Source of the DNA: Thermomicrobiaceae bacterium
GTDB taxonomy: Bacteria; Chloroflexota; Chloroflexia; Thermomicrobiales; Thermomicrobiaceae
Direction of reading: 5' to 3'
Assembly: GCA_025966355.1 (NCBI GenBank)
Contig: JAICWZ010000130.1
Span: forward strand, 1-5,892
DNA length: 5,892 nt
The notes beneath the pieces were generated by a model. That model did not search any database, was not told where the DNA came from, and saw nothing but the letters and a program-made list of their open reading frames with translations. The position numbers and the translations under genes are program-made. Each line of letters opens with the position of its first letter. The first letter of the stretch is position 1. This document shows, piece after piece, positions 1 through 5,146 of this stretch.

Positions 1-230
1 AGCAGCTGGCGGAGGCGAAAGTGGATCATCTCTTCGTCGGCGGCCTGGCGACCGATTATTGCGTGCGCCGGAGCGCGCTGGATGCCGTGAAGTCGGGCCG
101 GACGGTGACACTGCTGCTTGATGCGATTCGCGGCGTCGAGGTGCAGCCGGGTGATTCGGCCGAGGCGATCGCCGAGATGGCGCAGGCCGGTATCGACATG
201 ACGACGCTCGACGCCCTCGATCTCGATTAG
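1..230 (+). CDS. pncA: Nicotinamidase (PncA), C-terminal part, cut by left edge
   Basis: This is the end of a cysteine-hydrolase-fold amidase that converts nicotinamide to nicotinate and ammonia in cytoplasmic NAD salvage. The reading frame is open from base 3, so the gene starts outside the window; the in-frame GTG at 21 is internal. About 75 codons remain. The segment GLATDYCV carries the family's catalytic cysteine (codon 60-62). The following RGVEVQPGDSA, then EM and AG, closely match the conserved C-terminal block of bacterial nicotinamidases (RGV-x-QP-x-DSA-x-A-x-x-EM), which favours PncA over other isochorismatase-like hydrolases. The N-terminal catalytic Asp and Lys and the metal-binding residues lie outside the window and cannot be checked. 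The stop is TAG at 228-230, 9 bases from the stop of the convergent response-regulator-like gene. I see no hairpin terminator between them. Confidence 0.88.
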   Translation, partial: QLAEAKVDHLFVGGLATDYCVRRSALDAVKSGRTVTLLLDAIRGVEVQPGDSAEAIAEMAQAGIDMTTLDALDLD

Positions 231-239
231 ATTATGGCG

Positions 240-635
240 TTATGAAACGGCAGCCAGGAGTTCGCTGCGCGATTCGAGGACGGCCTGCACCGTTTCGCGG
301 ATCTGTTGCAACTGGGTGCCGCGCGAAATCGTGCCGACCGGCCATTTGGCACAGGGGCAGACGCGCGTCTTCGCGGCCGGCCCGGTGGTGCTGCAAAGGA
401 CGTATGGCGCCGGCAAGAGGTTGAGGCCGAGCAGTTCTTCCAGCAACTGAAAGCCATCACGGTCGTCGAGCAGCAGATTCAAGACGATAACATCCGGCCG
501 CCAGACCTGGACATAGCCGAGCAGATCCTCGCCGGAAGACAGACTTTCGATATCAGCCAACGACCCGAGCGACACGGTCACCCGGCGAATGAATGTCATA
601 TCGTCGTCGACCACCAGTACTCGCGCAACCGTCAT
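240..635 (-). CDS. Receiver-only response-regulator-like protein with Asp-to-Asn at the phosphorylation site
   Basis: The product is a single CheY-like receiver domain of about 131 residues with no output domain. Numbering from the ATG at 633-635, beta-1 and the acidic pocket are intact (ARVLVVDDD, residues 4-12). The beta-3 strand reads DVIVLNLLLDDRDGFQLLEEL, placing Asn53 where the phospho-accepting Asp normally sits; the codon is AAT, one base from GAT. The Ser/Thr at the end of beta-4 is kept (CSTTG, 81-85). The conserved Lys-Pro after beta-5 is not apparent (TISRG, 102-106). Three cysteines (81, 93, 95) lie in the beta-4/alpha-4 region, which is unusual. I infer a phosphorylation-independent pseudo-receiver, probably a protein-interaction module. 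The ATG at 635 is preferred because it begins just before beta-1 and has AAAGAG seven bases upstream. An ATG at 698 would add 21 residues, but its GGAGG lies only one base away. No histidine kinase is in the window, so the partner is unknown. Confidence 0.8.
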   Translation of the reverse strand: MTVARVLVVDDDMTFIRRVTVSLGSLADIESLSSGEDLLGYVQVWRPDVIVLNLLLDDRDGFQLLEELLGLNLLPAPYVLCSTTGPAAKTRVCPCAKWPVGTISRGTQLQQIRETVQAVLESRSELLAAVS

Positions 636-762
636 CTCGCCGCTCTTTCGCGCATCTCCGTATGGAACGGACCGGTTCCCCAGACCCTGCTCTAACATGC
701 CTCCAGTGTACTGTCAGTCACAGCAGACCCGGTAAGAGAAATCAGTCCGGGGTCTCTCGGGA

Positions 763-780
763 CGTTTCACCCCCGTTTCA
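763..780. promoter_or_regulatory. Candidate operator: 7-4-7 direct repeat, 11-bp period
   Basis: CGTTTCA occurs at 763-769 and again at 774-780, separated by CCCC. On the minus strand this reads TGAAACG-GGGG-TGAAACG, about 130 bases upstream of the receiver gene start at 635. Two 7-bp direct repeats spaced by 4 bp is the layout of sites bound head-to-tail by OmpR/PhoB-type winged-helix response regulators, such as the Pho box. The spacer here is GC rather than AT, and the half-site is not the enteric consensus. Seen: the exact repeat. Inferred: that it is a binding site. Confidence 0.35.
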
Positions 781-790
781 GCGGCAAAAC

Positions 791-809
791 GTCGTGCCTC
801 TGTCGTGCC
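791..809. promoter_or_regulatory. Second direct repeat with 11-bp period
   Basis: GTCGTGCC at 791-798 is repeated exactly at 802-809 with a TCT spacer, again giving an 11-bp period. It lies 28 bp from the equivalent position of the repeat at 763-780 but has a different half-site. If functional it would be a separate site, or a tandem array for a helical-phase-binding regulator. It may be coincidental; the support is the exact 8-bp repeat and its closeness to the first. Confidence 0.25.
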
Positions 810-1400
810 CGATTGACGACAAGTCACAATGAACTGGACAAAGGTCTGAACCGGCGCGCGATTCGGCCCGATACGACGATACCCGCGTACGGTCGGGCAT
901 AGGCGATTGTCCGGCCGATCAGAGACAACAGGACTACTCCTCGGCCCGCATACCGTGACTGGAGGGTGATCGAAGCGACTCAATCGACACTCGGGCACAC
1001 CACCAGCCGGGTATTTTGCGTCTGACAAGGTACCGTCGTCGCGCGATATACCGCGAATCCTCCCCTACTTTGTCCGGTTCGCGCCCGGTCTGATTTCCCA
1101 GAGCGTGCGGTACTTCGTGTGCCATCCAGTGACTCGCTGGCATCCCGAGGGGTGACGATCCGGCCAGCGGACGTCCCGGATGGTACCGGATGCGTTCGCG
1201 GGCTGTATCGCGGATGGCGACCCGGTATGCATCCGTCGACCGCGCGAAATCGTCATGACGAGAGAGGCTGCTCGATTTTGTATCCGGTCGTCGCCGTGCG
1301 ATCCTGACAGCAATACGCTCGCATTCACCCATGATCGTGGGGAACCGGCAGCTTCAACGCGTGTTCGTCCTACAGGCAAGAGGTCATTGGATCATTTGAT

Positions 1401-1405
1401 GAGGA
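1401..1405 (+). promoter_or_regulatory. Possible ribosome binding site for the YfhO gene
   Basis: GAGGA lies 12 bases before the GTG at 1418, longer than the usual 5-9. It is the only purine-rich candidate near any start in this frame. An in-frame TAG at 1406-1408 prevents any earlier start. Later candidates (GTG at 1487, ATG at 1508) have no visible Shine-Dalgarno sequence. Confidence 0.4.
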
Positions 1406-1417
1406 TAGCGAACGTTC

Positions 1418-3856
1418 GTGCGAGGTGAGCACAGCGCGGATCGGCAGGGAGCGAGGCCGGCGTTTCTCGGCTGGTTGCGTTCACGGGTGCGCGCTTGCGC
1501 TCAGACCATGTGCGACCTGCTGTTCTTAGCAGGTTTCTGGCTGTTGTTCTTCTGGGCGATTCTTGTACGCCGTGATCATTTCATCCCCTATGATTTGATC
1601 GACCAGCATTACATGTTTCAGCAGTTCATTCACCATACGCTGCGTGCCGGTGGTGCGCCATGGTGGTCGCCCAACGTCGTGGGCGGCTACCCGCTCGTCG
1701 CCGACCCGCTCTCAGCGCTCTTCTATCCGCCGAACCTCCTGATGCATCTGTTCACACCCCGCGACCTCTTGCCCTACCTGGCGCTCGAAGCGCAGTCGAC
1801 GCTGCACCTGCTCTGGGCCTCGTTCGGCATGTACTTCCTGGCACGGCATCTGACCCGCACGCGGGCGGGCGCCTTGCTCGCCGGATTGTCCTGGGCGTTT
1901 GGTGCCTTCTTCGTCTGGCACATCACGCAACTCAGCCCGATTTCGAGTTTGAGCTGGTTGCCCTGGGTTCTTCTCGCCTATTCGAAAGCGGTCCGACAAC
2001 GGAGCCTGATCTGGGTTTCATTCGGTGCGCTGGCGTTCGGGATGCTCGCGCTGGCGGGCCACGCCTTGACCATTCTCATCACCGGATATCTCGTCGTCGG
2101 CATCACGGTCGTCCTGGTCTGGAAACGTTGGTCGATCGATCGCCGTTTGGCCGTACTGACGGGGTTATTCGGCTTCGTGATCTTGTTGCTCGGAACTGGG
2201 CTGGCGATGGTGCAACTGCTGCCGTCATTCCTGTTCAGTGGCCTGACCGAGCGCTCCGGCTTCGCCTATGACGCAGCGGCCGCGGCGTCGTACATGCCCC
2301 AATGGCTCGCGACCGCGGTCATCCCGAACTTCTTTAGCTATCGAGGGCCGGCGTCATATTGGGCGACCGGCGATCTTTCCGAGACGAATCTCTATCTCGG
2401 TATCCTGCCCCTCTTCTTGGCCGCGCTGGGTGTCGCGCATGCGAGGCATGGCGACCGTCGGATGACGGCGTGGCTCGTGGCCGGCGCATTTATTTCGCTC
2501 GTCTTTGCCTTCGGCTCGCATGCCTGGCTCCATCATCTCGCCTTCGATCTCCTGCCCGGCTTTGATCGCGTGCGTCGTCCCGGTGATGCGATCGCCCTGG
2601 TTCAGTTTGCCGAGGCGCTGCTGGCGGCATACGGCGTCAAGGCGCTGTTGGAACCGTTGGCTGGGCCGCACAGTGCGCGAACGCTGGCAGGTTGGCTACG
2701 TTGGGCCGTACTGGCCGATCTCGTCGCCGCCATTCTGACCGCGCTCGCGCTTGCTGCCTCCGTCGGACAATCCGCTCAGCAGCCGCTGACGACGGTGCTC
2801 AACGGTCTGGTCGTCGCCGGCGTTGTCATGTTCGCGGCCTTTCTGGTCATGCGTTACCGCGTTACCGGAGGGCTTTCGATGCGTGCTGGGCTGGCGTTGA
2901 TCCTCCTGATTACCGCGATCGATCTCGGCTCGGCATTCGCGGGCGTCGTCTATCAGAACAGCGCGAGTCCACCGAATACGTACGTAGGCCTCGATTGGGC
3001 GAGCGGCGCCAGCGGTCCGGTTGTCCAATCGCTGCTCGCGGCTCAACAGCAGGTGCTGCCCGATCGCTACCGCATGTTCCCCGGCCCACAAATCCCCTCG
3101 GTTTGGGCCAACGGGCCGCTCGTTTGGGGAATCGAGAGCGCGTCGGGCTATGTGGTGCTCTGTCCTCGCTACTACTGCGAACTGCTGAACGCGGCCAATG
3201 CCGACCCTGGGTCGGCCCTGTTCGATCTCTTGAACGCTCGATACTTCCTGGCGGGCAAGCCGATCGCAGAGCTCTATCCCGGCAGCGACACGAAGCGTTT
3301 TCAATTGATCTCCGACGGCTCGATCCGTGTCTATGAAGATCCGACCGCGTTCCCTCGGGTTTGGGTCGCCCGGAGGGCGGTCTACCAGCCAGATGCCAAC
3401 GCGATCGCGTATCTGAAGGCGAATGCCGCGTCCTTGAGGGACACGGTCGTGCTGAATGCACCACCATCGGAGCAAGCAGCCAATCCGGCGACGCCGGGAA
3501 CCGCTCGGATCACGCGCTATGAGAACACGAGCGTCGTGATCCAAGCGTCATTATCCGCTCCAGGTTATGTCGTGCTGGCTGACAGCTATGCCCCCGGCTG
3601 GGAGGTGCGCATCGACGGGAAGGCGGCACATCTCTATCGCGCGGATGTCGCGTTTCGCGCGGTCTGGGTACCGGCTGGAACCCACGAGATCGAATACAGA
3701 TACCACCTTCCCGGTCTGCGATTGGGTGTGATTCTCTCGATCGTGTCGCTGCTTTTGACCGTTGTCCTGGTTCCCCTGGAGTTAGCGGTGCGCCGTACCG
3801 ACTGGCTGGCGCGTCGAATGCCCAACACACGAGGCAACGTTGACTGGCCGGGGTGA
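1418..3856 (+). CDS. YfhO-family multi-pass membrane protein (GT-C-like, probable surface-polymer glycosylation)
   Basis: An 812-residue integral membrane protein of the YfhO family (Pfam YfhO). A basic N-terminus (R21, R23, R25) leads into the first membrane helix at about 33-50. The first outer loop has two aspartates (D59, D62) and the family pattern WWSPNVVGGYPL...DPLSALFYPPNL (about 82-107). By hydropathy about a dozen helices follow: roughly 130-144, 150-168, 174-187, 198-235, 246-268, 328-341, 350-366, 391-409, 427-447, 457-476 and 487-509. A large outer domain (about 510-765) contains the family segment LFDLLNARYFLAG (601-613) and a closing beta-rich part with SYAPGWEVRIDGK (723-735) and FRAVWVPAGTHEIEYRY (746-762). 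One last helix lies at about 767-787. Known relatives (Bacillus YfhO, Listeria GtlB) are implicated in adding sugars from undecaprenyl-phosphate donors to lipoteichoic acid. The acceptor and sugar here are unknown. Two cysteines bracket PRYY (582, 587) in the outer domain and might pair. GTG at 1418 is the earliest possible start, because an in-frame TAG sits at 1406-1408. The stop is 15 bases from that of the convergent ATPase gene. Confidence 0.88.
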   Translation: MRGEHSADRQGARPAFLGWLRSRVRACAQTMCDLLFLAGFWLLFFWAILVRRDHFIPYDLIDQHYMFQQFIHHTLRAGGAPWWSPNVVGGYPLVADPLSALFYPPNLLMHLFTPRDLLPYLALEAQSTLHLLWASFGMYFLARHLTRTRAGALLAGLSWAFGAFFVWHITQLSPISSLSWLPWVLLAYSKAVRQRSLIWVSFGALAFGMLALAGHALTILITGYLVVGITVVLVWKRWSIDRRLAVLTGLFGFVILLLGTGLAMVQLLPSFLFSGLTERSGFAYDAAAAASYMPQWLATAVIPNFFSYRGPASYWATGDLSETNLYLGILPLFLAALGVAHARHGDRRMTAWLVAGAFISLVFAFGSHAWLHHLAFDLLPGFDRVRRPGDAIALVQFAEALLAAYGVKALLEPLAGPHSARTLAGWLRWAVLADLVAAILTALALAASVGQSAQQPLTTVLNGLVVAGVVMFAAFLVMRYRVTGGLSMRAGLALILLITAIDLGSAFAGVVYQNSASPPNTYVGLDWASGASGPVVQSLLAAQQQVLPDRYRMFPGPQIPSVWANGPLVWGIESASGYVVLCPRYYCELLNAANADPGSALFDLLNARYFLAGKPIAELYPGSDTKRFQLISDGSIRVYEDPTAFPRVWVARRAVYQPDANAIAYLKANAASLRDTVVLNAPPSEQAANPATPGTARITRYENTSVVIQASLSAPGYVVLADSYAPGWEVRIDGKAAHLYRADVAFRAVWVPAGTHEIEYRYHLPGLRLGVILSIVSLLLTVVLVPLELAVRRTDWLARRMPNTRGNVDWPG

Positions 3857-3884
3857 ACGCAGGCGAATCGCTTACCGGCCAGTC
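3842..3884. terminator. Inverted repeat spanning two convergent stop codons, possible bidirectional terminator
   Basis: GACTGGCCGG (3842-3851) and CCGGCCAGTC (3875-3884) are perfect 10-bp complements around a 23-base loop. The loop holds the YfhO-gene TGA (3854-3856) and the ATPase-gene TAA (3872-3874 on the minus strand). The arms therefore lie inside the last codons of both genes (DWPG and WTGR). The stem is GC-rich and would form in either transcript. Neither side has a T-tract, so it is not a textbook intrinsic terminator. It could instead pause polymerase, block 3' exonucleases, or pair the two convergent transcripts. Confidence 0.4.
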
Positions 3885-5146
3885 CAGCGACTGAGGCGGA
3901 AGTTGGGGGATGGCTCATCGGTCAGGGCGGGCGGAACTTCCCAGTCCCAGTTGTTGTCGAGGCGGAGCATGCCGCGACTGCCGGCCATGCCGACCGGATC
4001 GATCTCGACCGCCGTTTCCTGGCGGTCGACCGTATCGACGCCGGGGCCGGCCGAGCGTTGCAAGGTGACGGCGATCGTCACCGTCCCTTCGGCCAGCGGC
4101 AATCCGCGCAAGGAGGCGCGAATGCGGCGCGTGTCGGGGCCGGCGCCGTCGATCAGCGGCAGCGAATCAGGCAGCTCACTTGTTCGTCCGAAGAGGTGCA
4201 GCCCCTGCCGGTCGTAGAGATCGAGGGCGATGAAGAGCGCCGAGGTGTGCTGTTCGCCCGGCAGGCGGAGCAGCACTTCGACCCCGAGGTCTTGCCCGCT
4301 CTCCAACCGGTCGATCACCACCGCGTCTTCGTCGATGGCGCGCACGCGCAGGATTGAGGCGTCAACCACCTCTTCCTGCAACATCCGGTTGTAGTGATCG
4401 ACGACCTCGTCGGTCGGGCCGATATCGAGCATCTTGCCGTTCACCAGCAGCACCGAGCGTTCGCAGAACGAGCGCACCTGCTCAGCATTATGTGAAACAA
4501 AGACGATCGTCGAGCCGCCCGCTTTCAGGCGTTGCAGCGCTTCGTAGCCTTTGCGCTGAAAGGCGGAGTCGCCGACCGCCAGCACCTCGTCGATGACGAG
4601 AATCTCGGGATCCATATGCACCGCGATGGCGAAGCCGAGGCGCATGAACATCCCCGAGGAAAAGTGTTTGACCGGTGTGTTGATGAAGCGCTCCAGACCG
4701 GCGAAGCTGACGATCTCGTCGAAGCGTTCATCCATTTGCTTGCGAGAGAAGCCGTAGAGACTGCCGTTGAGGAAGACGTTGTCACGCCCCGACAGTTCGG
4801 GATGAAAACCGGCGCCGAGTTCGAGCATGGCGTGAATCTGGCCGTGCGTGATGATCTCGCCGCCGGTCGGCTCCAGTACGCGCGTCAACAGCTTGAGCAA
4901 CGTACTCTTGCCTGCGCCATTGCGTCCGAGAATGCCGATCGCCTCGCCGCGTCGTACTGAAAATGTTATGTCACGTAGAGCCCAGAACTCCTCTGCCCGG
5001 CCGCGCGGCCGGAGCAGACCGACAAACCAGTCCTGAAACGACGAACGCTGCTCATGGCGCAGCGTGAAGCGTCGCGAGACGTTCCGGAACTCAATGGCGA
5101 TGTCGCTCGAACGCGACGATCGGTCCTCATGCCCATGCCAGCTCAC
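3872..5146 (-). CDS. wzt: Wzt-like polysaccharide ABC exporter, ATP-binding protein with C-terminal recognition domain
   Basis: A 424-residue cytoplasmic ATPase that drives export of a lipid-linked polysaccharide through the adjacent permease. The nucleotide-binding domain covers about 15-250. Walker A is GRNGAGKST (74-82). The family block LELGAGFHPELSGRDN is at 108-123, the signature is FSSGM (162-166), Walker B is ILVIDE (182-187), the D-loop region is VLAVGD (188-193) and the H-loop histidine is H219 in FVSHN. All catalytic motifs are intact. Residues about 260-424 form a beta-rich extension matching the Wzt C-terminal domain in size and pattern, ending in NNWDWEVPP. In characterised O-antigen systems this domain binds the modified end of the glycan and sets specificity; TagH-type ATPases lack this domain or carry a different C-terminus. 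The GTG start shares its G with the permease stop (TAGTG) and has GGAGAG eight bases upstream. The symbol is a family name; the exported polymer cannot be told from sequence. Confidence 0.93.
   Translation of the reverse strand: MSWHGHEDRSSRSSDIAIEFRNVSRRFTLRHEQRSSFQDWFVGLLRPRGRAEEFWALRDITFSVRRGEAIGILGRNGAGKSTLLKLLTRVLEPTGGEIITHGQIHAMLELGAGFHPELSGRDNVFLNGSLYGFSRKQMDERFDEIVSFAGLERFINTPVKHFSSGMFMRLGFAIAVHMDPEILVIDEVLAVGDSAFQRKGYEALQRLKAGGSTIVFVSHNAEQVRSFCERSVLLVNGKMLDIGPTDEVVDHYNRMLQEEVVDASILRVRAIDEDAVVIDRLESGQDLGVEVLLRLPGEQHTSALFIALDLYDRQGLHLFGRTSELPDSLPLIDGAGPDTRRIRASLRGLPLAEGTVTIAVTLQRSAGPGVDTVDRQETAVEIDPVGMAGSRGMLRLDNNWDWEVPPALTDEPSPNFRLSRWTGR
4997..5012. repeat. Perfect 16-bp GC palindrome inside the ATPase gene
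   Basis: CCGGCCGCGCGGCCGG is its own reverse complement. It lies in codons for the Arg-rich segment RPRGRAEE (about residues 46-53 of the Wzt-like protein), just before the nucleotide-binding core. It is coding and may simply reflect Arg/Gly/Pro codons in GC-rich DNA. A role as a hairpin or recognition site is not supported by anything else seen. Confidence 0.5.

Larger units (their letters stand above)
636..1417. other. Long intergenic region, no convincing gene
   Basis: The region lies between the divergently oriented receiver gene and YfhO gene, so promoters for both should be here. Open frames on both strands (for example minus 934-1332 and plus 1180-1428) give arginine-rich, low-complexity products without recognisable motifs, and I treat them as chance. 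Visible structure: 11-bp-period direct repeats at 763-780 and 791-809; a 7-bp inverted repeat GACGTTT/AAACGTC at 761-767 and 787-793; and a direct repeat CCGGATG at 1176-1182 and 1186-1192 (period 10). I found no clear -35/-10 pair with good spacing, no tRNA-like fold and no recognised structured RNA. It could hold an unrecognised small RNA, a long leader or a decayed gene; the sequence alone does not decide. Confidence 0.6.

Noticed and set aside
633..698. Longer version of the receiver protein starting at the ATG at 698
   Set aside because: It would add 21 residues before the first receiver strand, and its GGAGG is only one base from the ATG. It remains possible but is less likely than the start at 635.
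1022..1052. Promoter-like CTGACA (1022-1027) followed by TATACC (1047-1052)
   Set aside because: The spacer is 19 bp, the -10 matches only four of six bases, and it is 366 bases from the nearest downstream start. Too weak to list as a feature.
1073..1089. tRNA T-arm-like string TCCGGTTCGCGCCCGGT
   Set aside because: The stem does not close over five pairs, and no acceptor or anticodon arm can be folded around it.
934..1332. 132-codon minus-strand frame in the intergenic region
   Set aside because: Arg- and Ser-rich, no recognisable domain, no convincing ribosome binding site, and overlapped by equally good frames on both strands.
2696..3544. 282-codon open frame on the minus strand opposite the YfhO gene
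   Set aside because: Its product is Arg/Asp-rich without hydrophobic core patterning or motifs, and it lies wholly antisense to a strongly supported membrane protein. It is a shadow frame typical of GC-rich DNA.
4532..4960. 142-codon plus-strand frame inside the ATPase gene
   Set aside because: It is the complement of the conserved Walker A to Walker B region; its apparent order reflects the constraint on the real gene.
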